Positions 58,056-64,000 of a stretch of 64,000 bases of DNA are shown here, piece by piece (position 1 is the first letter of the stretch; each line of letters starts with the position of its first letter). The translations under genes and the position numbers were made by a program. The notes beneath the pieces were generated by a model. It ran no database searches. It was not told the DNA's origin and worked only from the letters and a program-made list of their open reading frames with translations. This DNA comes from an archaeon (GTDB lineage Archaea; Nanobdellota; Nanobdellia; Pacearchaeales; JAPDKA01): contig JAPDKA010000003.1 in assembly GCA_029258825.1 (NCBI GenBank), positions 254,065 to 318,064 on the forward strand, given 5' to 3'.

Positions 58056-58502
58056 TTAAGCACAGTTAACATCGAGCCTAATTAATGCATCAGTACAAAA
58101 CACTTCTCGCTGTATGTTTCCTTTCTTTTGTATTCTAAAAGGTAGCACTTCTATTTGTTTTGTATTGCTAAATTCGTATAAAGCATAACTGCTGTTTCCA
58201 GGAGCAATGCTTGTGTAGTTAAAGAATGTTTGCTGATTTGTTTCATTTTTTAGTATTAATCTATAACCATCGATTCTAAACAAACCTTGATTGTACACAG
58301 TAATATTAAAGTGTGTTGCATTGCAATCATACGTTATTGCTATGCCTACTCCTTCTGGGCATTTTATTTCAGCTGGCAACCTTGCCTGATATTTAAGCCA
58401 ACCATAAATCATACCCGCCATGCTAACAGCCATAACAAGCAACAAAACATAACTAACTATCAAACTTACAGCTCGTTTTTGTTTAATAGCAATATTTCTC
58501 AT
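58056..58502 (-). CDS. Archaeal type IV pilin-like protein
   Basis: A short basic leader, MRNIAIKQKRAVSL, is followed by a hydrophobic helix (IVSYVLLLVMAVSMAGMIYGWL, about residues 13-34), as in archaeal pilins with class III signal peptides. The rest is an extracellular beta-rich domain with three N-glycosylation sequons and four cysteines (for example AIKCPEG.., DCNATHFNITVYNQG). A TATA box lies about 27 nt before the ATG. It could be assembled by the pilus ATPase/TadC proteins near 29.5-32.8 kb. 148 residues. Confidence 0.78.
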   Translation of the reverse strand: MRNIAIKQKRAVSLIVSYVLLLVMAVSMAGMIYGWLKYQARLPAEIKCPEGVGIAITYDCNATHFNITVYNQGLFRIDGYRLILKNETNQQTFFNYTSIAPGNSSYALYEFSNTKQIEVLPFRIQKKGNIQREVFCTDALIRLDVNCA

Positions 58503-58548
58503 ACTCTCTAATGCTTTATTGCATTTATAAATTTGTCTTTAAGCAAAG

Positions 58549-58610
58549 ATGTATAAATTATATATAATCTGCAATATATATTTTACACAATATGTATAAT
58601 TTATACATCT
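58549..58610. repeat. 15-bp perfect inverted repeat upstream of the pilin-like gene
   Basis: GATGTATAAATTATA at 58549-58563 is repeated as an exact inverse at 58596-58610, with a 32-bp centre rich in ATATAT. It lies between the DHH gene stop (58625) and the pilin promoter (TATA near 58524-58533). It may be a terminator for the DHH gene or an upstream operator of the pilin gene. Confidence 0.6.
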
Positions 58611-58624
58611 CCTTTTAGTTGCTT

Positions 58625-60004
58625 TTACACTTTGATTGAAGAAACTTCCATGCTCAACAATGTATGTAATTCTTGCAGAAAATCTTGTTCGTGATGTATG
58701 CTCAATAAACCACCCGCTGCTTTTTCATGCCCTCCTGTTTCTATTGGTACTTTTTTACTTAACTTATCCATTAACACTCTTAAATTGAGTCCTTTGCTGT
58801 CATCACTGCCTGCAATTCTTGCCGATACTTTTATTTTATCGTTGTCATAAGCAAGCGCGATTATTGGTGTACCTGCCTGAAACATACCAGAATGGGCAAT
58901 TATGCCGGCTATAACACCTATTAAACTTGCTTTTATTTTATTTTTTGCATTTATTACAACATAACCATCATACGTGATATTATTCTTTATGCTGTTTACC
59001 CATTCTAATGCCTTTATCAATTCATAGCGGTAGCTTGCATATATAGCATCTGCTTCTTGTTTTGCTTTGCTACACCCTAAGCAATAGGCTATAGCAACGT
59101 CTGGTTTCTCAAGTCTACCGCACGCGTTAAGTAAAGAAGAAACCTCTCTAGCATCTATAAGCTGGTTAAACATTTTAACAATGTAGATGTTTCCTATAAT
59201 ATCTATATCTTTTCCGTGTTCTAATCTTTTCAGCATTATTGCTGTAACAAGCCTTGATGTTTCATTTTCATCAAGATCTAATAGCGTTCTGTAATTCCCG
59301 TTAGTTTTCCACTCTATGTTTAAACTTTTCAAAAAATTTGCTACACCAGTAGCTGTGCCAGTTACTCCTGGAATGAATATTTCTTGGCTAAATTCTAATG
59401 ATTTATGCAACGGCCTTGTAGCAGAAAAAATTGTTAACCCTCGTTTTATTATTATTTCTTTACTCTTTTTTGCCTCCTGCAATAACTCGTTGCTTAGTTT
59501 GCTTATGTTTTTGTCCATGACATCTCCAACCAAGCCGATTAGAGCAAGTTTTAGCGATTGCTCATCAGCATACATATGTCTTGCAACAAAATAACATAAT
59601 CCGGATGCACTTATTGATTCGTTTTTCCATTCAGTTAGATGCTGATTCAATATATGTACGTTTTGAATTTCAATAGCTTCTTTCATGTCAATTTCGTGGT
59701 GGTCTATCACAAATACTTTACAGTTAAATTTATCCAATTGCTTTAAATAGCGTGATGCTAAATCGAGAAAAAGCATAATGCTATATTTACTGCTTTCTTT
59801 TTTTAACTCTTCAACTTTTTCTGATGTTAGGTTGTTAACAATACTAACGCAGAACATAGCGTCAAAATGTGTTAGGACTTTAATCATAATTGCGGCAGAT
59901 GTTATGCCGTCGGCATCGTAATGGCTAATCACTTTAATAGGTTTTTTAGCTTGTTTTATCGCTGTACACAACTCATGAGCAAATTGTTCTATTTTATCAA
60001 ACAT
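58625..60004 (-). CDS. DHH-family phosphoesterase (RecJ/GAN-like nuclease)
   Basis: The DHH domain has IKVISHYDADGITSAAIM, FLDLASRYLKQLDKF and the name-giving VFVIDHHEID. The DHHA1 domain follows with NYRTLLDLDENETSRL and GGHEKAAGGLL. Together they match archaeal RecJ-like ssDNA/RNA exonucleases such as GAN, which binds GINS. Length 459 fits. It stands alone on the minus strand, and no GINS gene is nearby. Confidence 0.9.
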   Translation of the reverse strand: MFDKIEQFAHELCTAIKQAKKPIKVISHYDADGITSAAIMIKVLTHFDAMFCVSIVNNLTSEKVEELKKESSKYSIMLFLDLASRYLKQLDKFNCKVFVIDHHEIDMKEAIEIQNVHILNQHLTEWKNESISASGLCYFVARHMYADEQSLKLALIGLVGDVMDKNISKLSNELLQEAKKSKEIIIKRGLTIFSATRPLHKSLEFSQEIFIPGVTGTATGVANFLKSLNIEWKTNGNYRTLLDLDENETSRLVTAIMLKRLEHGKDIDIIGNIYIVKMFNQLIDAREVSSLLNACGRLEKPDVAIAYCLGCSKAKQEADAIYASYRYELIKALEWVNSIKNNITYDGYVVINAKNKIKASLIGVIAGIIAHSGMFQAGTPIIALAYDNDKIKVSARIAGSDDSKGLNLRVLMDKLSKKVPIETGGHEKAAGGLLSIHHEQDFLQELHTLLSMEVSSIKV

Positions 60005-60126
60005 TTTTAGTTAATGTTAATTTATTCTTTTTTTGCTTGACTGTTGTGATAGGCCAAGCTTGTTTAAAAATATTGTTGTATTATAACCTATTATTTAAGA
60101 AATAAAACAAAAAACTAATCAAAAAA

Positions 60127-60564
60127 TTATATTCTAACTTCTTTATATTTGAATCCGGCAGGTAATACTCCTTGCCTGATATAATATTTTACAAGCCTGT
60201 TTATCTTTGATTCAGTCAACTGCAATCCTCGTTTAGCTGTGTAATCATGCTTGTTCTTTTCTAAATGTTTCTGCAAACTTTTTGCACGCTTTATTAAATG
60301 CAGCAAATCTGATGGCAATTTTAGTAATCCATGTTCTTTTAACACCTGACAGATTTTTTTACCAATTATTGCCTTAACATTACCGATGCCATATTGATCA
60401 CGCAATATTAGACCTATTTTTTCTGGTTCAATATCTTTTTTAGCTAGATCGACAATAAGTTTCTCTATTTCTTCATTGCTCATCTTTATCCATTTTGGTT
60501 TCTCCTTTAGTACAGGTTTTCTGCTTTTGCTTTTACCTCTCCCACCACCGTATAGAGTTGCCAT
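60127..60564 (-). CDS. rps15: 30S ribosomal protein uS15
   Basis: An archaeal-type uS15 with N-terminal GGGRGKSKSRKP, then KPKWIKMSNEEIEKLIVDLAKKDI, the conserved IGLILRDQYGIGNVKAIIGKKI, and the helical C-terminus KHDYTAKRGLQLTESKINRLVKYYIRQGVLP. It is 145 residues. It lies alone, about 120 nt behind the DHH gene start. Confidence 0.96.
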   Translation of the reverse strand: MATLYGGGRGKSKSRKPVLKEKPKWIKMSNEEIEKLIVDLAKKDIEPEKIGLILRDQYGIGNVKAIIGKKICQVLKEHGLLKLPSDLLHLIKRAKSLQKHLEKNKHDYTAKRGLQLTESKINRLVKYYIRQGVLPAGFKYKEVRI

Positions 60565-60758
60565 GCTTGTTTGTTTTGTTTTTTAGTTTTTAAATGTATC
60601 GGAAATTTTATTTTTCCATTTTTCAGGAGGTAATAAATATTTTAAATAAGATTAGGCTTAAGTTCAAATGTTTTTTAATTTGAGAAAATTTAAAGGTACT
60701 TTTAAGGGAATAATAGGGGAATGTATGTTTAAATTAATAGATAATTATAACAAAATTT

Positions 60759-61109
60759 ATGAATAAAAGAAAATTTTTTGAAATTTACAAAGATTATATA
60801 GATGATTCTAAAATGCAGTTTTTAATGAGAAATTGGTACTCTATTGATGGTGTGAAATATGATAAAGGGCAAGTGACTATTTATAAGATCAAAACAAGAA
60901 ATGCATATAAAAATAAAGTCCCATACAAAACCAAGATTACTAGAGCAACAGTATCTATTTACAGTGAGGCAAAGAAATTAGGATTTGATGTTAAATTGGT
61001 TATTGTTTGGCTTTATAGAAATTGGAAATTCAAAGTAAGTGTGAAGGATTTTAATGTGGATTATTTTTGGGTAGATAAACCTAAAAAATACGATAATAAG
61101 CAATTCTAA
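60759..61109 (+). CDS. 116-residue protein of unknown function
   Basis: A basic, aromatic-rich protein with FFEIYKDYIDDSKMQFLMRNWYSIDG, a mixed strand region, and ending WKFKVSVKDFNVDYFWVDKPKK. No family recognised and no strong promoter read. It is convergent with tRNA-Gln. Codon use resembles the surrounding genes, so it is probably real. Confidence 0.5.
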   Translation: MNKRKFFEIYKDYIDDSKMQFLMRNWYSIDGVKYDKGQVTIYKIKTRNAYKNKVPYKTKITRATVSIYSEAKKLGFDVKLVIVWLYRNWKFKVSVKDFNVDYFWVDKPKKYDNKQF

Positions 61110-61134
61110 ATGGCGAAGGAAAAAAGAAAGCGAG

Positions 61135-61247
61135 TAGCCCCGCCCGGATTCGAACCGGGGTCCCAGGCTTTCTTCGGCTTACCCCACACAAGTCTTGAGC
61201 GGGGTGCCTCCAAAGGCCTGGATGCTTGACCGCTACACCACGGGGCT
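61135..61247 (-). tRNA. tRNA-Gln (TTG) with an anticodon-loop intron
   Basis: On the minus strand the acceptor AGCCCCG pairs with CGGGGCT plus discriminator A. The anticodon stem CAGGC/GCCTG brackets CTTTGG, giving anticodon TTG. A 40-nt insertion at the canonical position between bases 37 and 38 then precedes base A38. The insertion contains ACCCC...GGGGT, a hairpin expected in bulge-helix-bulge introns. The mature length is 73 nt. Exact intron ends depend on the bulge-helix-bulge fold. Confidence 0.9.
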
Positions 61248-61325
61248 CTGGCATAACTACTTATCTTATCAAGTAAACATGATATTATTTAAAAAGCTAA
61301 CTGTGCATACCTAATGTGGTAAGGC

Positions 61326-62294
61326 TTAACTTTCAATCAATTCTTTAATAATTTGTTTAGCAACTTTATGCGTTTCCCATTTTTTTGGTAGCCCATATAG
61401 CCTTACAGCTTGCCTGACGTTTTTTGCTTTCTTTCCAACAGCATCAATTTTTCTTTTTATTATTTCTCTAACAAGCTCTTTATCCATCCTTCTTTGTTTC
61501 TTTATAATTGCATACGGATTGTTAGGATTTATGCTTATAGCAACTTCTAGCAGCTTTATATTCTGACGTGATGCTTGGGACCTTAAGCCATATTTATCAA
61601 GCAATTTTTTGCTTAATATTTTTTCTTCTGAATAAGCGAATAGCATTTTTATGACCTCCATTAACGTTTTTTTATCCATGCTATGCCTTTTAGTAGGGTT
61701 GTTTAACTTTAACCAGAAACCATAGCCCGTTTTGATTAACATTTTTTGTTCTTGTTGGTCCATTTCTATCATACCTTCTAAAGTGTTATTGAACACTTTG
61801 TAAGGAAAATTAACAAACTCGCTGGATTCATAAACTTCATCTTCATTATATTCAATATCTTCTATTTTAATATTTTTTAATTCGTCTATATAATGGAAGA
61901 ATGCACTAAACATTAATGCTTGTACTATGTCTTCTACTGATTTAGTTTTTACTATTTCACATACTCTCTTTATTTTCATATGCCATAATATGCTGATCGC
62001 TTGAGCATAACCAACAACACAACCGACTGCATAAGATTGCCCGAATTTATGTTTGCATTTTTCAGTTTGTTTGGAAAAATAAAAAAGCAGCGGCAAATAA
62101 ATTCTTTCTTGTCCTAAATCTATTATTTCTTTCTTGCTTACTTGCCTTCTTCCGTTCTTTTTCTTTCTTAATTCTTCAATAAGCTCTGTTGTTTCGTTGA
62201 CAATGATATCATCAATACTCTTGATTTGATTAAGGTTTGGCTTCGTATTTGTCTTAACACAATTTACAAGCTCTTTTATACTGATTTCAAGCAT
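61326..62294 (-). CDS. 322-residue protein of unknown function, coupled to Bud32
   Basis: The protein is mainly helical. It starts MLEISIKELVNCVK, has HKFGQSYAVGCVVGYAQAI in the first half, YESSEFVNFPYKVFNNTLEGMIEM in the middle, and a basic C-terminus with AVRLYGLPKKWETHKVAKQII. I recognise no family. It starts one base after the Bud32 stop (TAA-A-ATG) and is co-transcribed with it, so an RNA-related or KEOPS-linked role is possible but unproven. Confidence 0.55.
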   Translation of the reverse strand: MLEISIKELVNCVKTNTKPNLNQIKSIDDIIVNETTELIEELRKKKNGRRQVSKKEIIDLGQERIYLPLLFYFSKQTEKCKHKFGQSYAVGCVVGYAQAISILWHMKIKRVCEIVKTKSVEDIVQALMFSAFFHYIDELKNIKIEDIEYNEDEVYESSEFVNFPYKVFNNTLEGMIEMDQQEQKMLIKTGYGFWLKLNNPTKRHSMDKKTLMEVIKMLFAYSEEKILSKKLLDKYGLRSQASRQNIKLLEVAISINPNNPYAIIKKQRRMDKELVREIIKRKIDAVGKKAKNVRQAVRLYGLPKKWETHKVAKQIIKELIES

Positions 62295-62295
62295 T

Positions 62296-62967
62296 TTAAT
62301 CTTTTTGCTTTTTTTGCTTTTTTTTATATCTTCCCCTTGCTTCTACCTTTTCAAGTTGTTTTAGTACAGCATTTGCTTTATCGTAATGTTGCTTATATGC
62401 TTGTAATATTGTGCTAAAAAATTTATTTGCATTAGAAAAATGCTTACTGTTTAATGCCTGCCACAGCAAATGTAGGTCTACTGCTTTATCTTCAACCCTA
62501 TCGCTATGAAAAGCTAAACCAAAATCAATAAAGTAAACTTTTCCTTTGCTTAATATCATGTTGCTCGTCGTTAAGTCATTATGAATAATGCCAACTTTAT
62601 GTAGCATTGCTATGTTTTTTCCTATTTGCTTGCAACAATCTTGCTGTGTTTTAGCATCAAGCTTGTCGAGCCATTCGCTTAATTTTTTTCCAGTAATGTA
62701 TTTCATTTCTATTATTCCATTATCTTCATTAACCTTCAACACCTTTGGTACAGCTATATGCTTTATTGCTCGTTGCAATATCTTTGCTTCTCTTCGCGTT
62801 CTGTAAAAACGCAACATATAATCGAGTTCAGGATGTCGATACTGTTTTTTTATTCTCTTTTTGATTAACTTATTGCTCCGCTTAATAAGTATGGCTTCTG
62901 CACCTTGCGCAATAATTTTGCTTTTTTCTTGTTTTCTTTTAGCTTTACTAGTTTTATTTTTACTCAT
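62296..62967 (-). CDS. bud32: Kae1-associated protein kinase/ATPase Bud32
   Basis: Bud32 is the atypical kinase of the KEOPS complex that makes t6A on tRNAs. The kinase-like core is intact: AEAILIKRSNKLIKKRIKKQYRHPELD, EAKILQRAIKHIAVPKVL, the catalytic loop IIHNDLTTSNMIL (H-N-D) and IDFGLAF (DFG). It is 223 residues from ATG 62967 (a TTG at 62970 is dismissed). The partner Kae1 gene is not in the window. The promoter is shared with glyS. Confidence 0.94.
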   Translation of the reverse strand: MSKNKTSKAKRKQEKSKIIAQGAEAILIKRSNKLIKKRIKKQYRHPELDYMLRFYRTRREAKILQRAIKHIAVPKVLKVNEDNGIIEMKYITGKKLSEWLDKLDAKTQQDCCKQIGKNIAMLHKVGIIHNDLTTSNMILSKGKVYFIDFGLAFHSDRVEDKAVDLHLLWQALNSKHFSNANKFFSTILQAYKQHYDKANAVLKQLEKVEARGRYKKKQKKQKD

Positions 62968-63014
62968 CAAGCAAGCATAGATAAATTTAAATAAAAAACT
63001 TTCCCTAGCTTAAC

Positions 63015-64000
63015 ATGGAAACAAAGCAAGACGAAAAGCAAGACAAAACAAAGCCCAAAGCAGACGCTATACTTGAAATTGCTTTGAAACGTGGTTTTTT
63101 TTATCCAGCTGCAGAGATTTACGGAGGAAAAGCAGGCCTTTATTTTTATGGCAGCATTGGCAAGCTATTAAAATTAAATTTTGAGTCTGTATGGCGTAAG
63201 TTTTTTCTTTCGCTTCATGATAACTTTCATGAAATAGAAGGAACAGCTATACTTCCTGAAATAGTTTTTAAAGCGTCAGGCCATCTAGAGCACTTTAACG
63301 ACCCTCTGGTTGAATGTAAAAAATGTAAGTTTAGATTTAGGGCCGATCAATTTATCGAAGATAAGCTTAACGTTAATGCAGCAAAGTTGACAGCAGAAGA
63401 AATGACAAAACTAATTATGAAGCATAATTTAACATGTCCAAAATGTAGCGGCAAGCTTTCTGAAGTGCGTTGGTTTAATATGATGTTCAATATAAAGCTT
63501 GGTGCATTGCAAGAAGATAATGCCTACTTAACACCAGAAACAGCCCAACTTGCTTATCTTGCTTTTAAGCGCGAATTTGAAGTGCATAGGAAAAAGTTGC
63601 CTCTTGGTTTGGCAATAATTGGTAAAGTCTTCCGTAATGAAATATCGCCGAGACAACTTTTTTTTAGACTGCGAGAATTTACTCAGGCAGAATTGCAAGT
63701 ATTTATTGATGAAGCCATGCTAGAAACTGCCGATTTTATAGACTGGAATCGTATTAATAAAGCAAAACTCTATGTTTTGCTTGTTGACAGCAAAAAAGTA
63801 GAAGAAAAAACTCTTGCTGAGCTAAATCGCTTAGGTTTACCAAAACTATACCTATTTTTTATGCTCAAAATGCAAGAGTTTTATTTGGACTTGCTCAAAG
63901 TGCCAAAAGAAAAATTTAGATTTAGAGAGTTAAGCAAGGAAGAGCGTGCTTTTTACAACAAACTGCACTTTGACGTTGAGCTGCAGCTAGATACACTTAA
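63015..64000 (+). CDS. glyS: Glycyl-tRNA synthetase (cut by window edge)
   Basis: This class II synthetase charges tRNA-Gly. The present part has EIALKRGFFYPAAEIYGGKAGLYFYGS, the zinc or Cys motif VECKKCKFRFRADQ ... CPKCSGKL, and the active-site motif 2 region ETAQLAYLAFKREFEV ... LGLAIIGKVFRNEISPRQ ... FRLREFTQAELQVF. It has 328 codons so far, and the C-terminal anticodon domain lies outside. The ATG at 63015 fits a divergent promoter shared with Bud32. Confidence 0.96.
   Translation, partial: METKQDEKQDKTKPKADAILEIALKRGFFYPAAEIYGGKAGLYFYGSIGKLLKLNFESVWRKFFLSLHDNFHEIEGTAILPEIVFKASGHLEHFNDPLVECKKCKFRFRADQFIEDKLNVNAAKLTAEEMTKLIMKHNLTCPKCSGKLSEVRWFNMMFNIKLGALQEDNAYLTPETAQLAYLAFKREFEVHRKKLPLGLAIIGKVFRNEISPRQLFFRLREFTQAELQVFIDEAMLETADFIDWNRINKAKLYVLLVDSKKVEEKTLAELNRLGLPKLYLFFMLKMQEFYLDLLKVPKEKFRFRELSKEERAFYNKLHFDVELQLDTL

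Overview
The window is AT-rich, gene-dense archaeal DNA. Archaeal markers are RNA polymerase subunits D, F, L and N, ribosomal proteins of the archaeal/eukaryotic type (eS17, eS19, eL18, eL21, eL31, eL39 and a probable eL41), aRF1, Alba, PDCD5, RNase P protein 4, Bud32, EndoQ and a tRNA-Gln with an intron. Compact proteins, a 5S rRNA gene detached from 23S, DUF5654, and a giant N-glycosylation-sequon-rich surface protein suggest a DPANN archaeon of the Woesearchaeota/Pacearchaeota type. That placement is an inference from gene content. First genes of operons mostly have a TATA element centred about 24-28 nt before the ATG, which points to leaderless mRNAs. Genes inside operons often restart one base after the previous stop (TAA-A-ATG).

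Layout. 1-1435: 3' part of 23S rRNA, with an unusual helix 69 loop. 1.6-3.1 kb: small unknown genes, one nuclease-like. 3.3-9.2 kb: valS, aRF1, scpB, a membrane glycosyltransferase and a thioredoxin-fold membrane protein. 9.3-15.5 kb: translation and transcription genes (rpoL, probable eL41, tRNA-Phe, cysS, NFACT-R, YhbY, eS19, PDCD5, eL39, eL31, Cbf5). 15.5-18.7 kb: RNase H-like protein, a FIST sensor between two small membrane proteins, and a NUDIX enzyme. 18.8-21.3 kb: KaiC-like ATPase with an HTH partner, and a XerA-type recombinase with a dif-like site beside it.

21.6-27.9 kb is the most unusual part. Two convergent, related coiled-coil/HTH proteins each carry a short-repeat array in the DNA that encodes their linker. 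One array is repeated just upstream of its own promoter, and a third motif family links both genes and the gap between them. Next come a bacterio-opsin-activator-like regulator, a radical SAM protein bracketed by CGATAATTATCG palindromes with a 33-codon ORF beside it, and a secreted protein.

28.0-44.8 kb: a DUF4143 ATPase, a type IV pilus-like ATPase with two TadC-like membrane proteins, pyrophosphatase, eS17, Alba, a multi-TM protein, a 2259-residue beta-helix surface protein, a DUF234 ATPase and a MarR-like regulator. 44.8-50 kb: DUF99, Toprim and DUF5654 proteins, two tRNAs, cysteine desulfurase, a DsbD-like redox protein and 5S rRNA, whose promoter appears to be shared with RNase P protein 4. 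50-56.1 kb (minus strand): the conserved archaeal run HPF-like, eL21, rpoF, DUF655, uS13, uS4, uS11, rpoD, tRNA-Leu, eL18, uL13, uS9, rpoN. 56.2-64 kb: EndoQ, pilin-like protein, DHH phosphoesterase, uS15, tRNA-Gln, Bud32, and glyS running off the edge.
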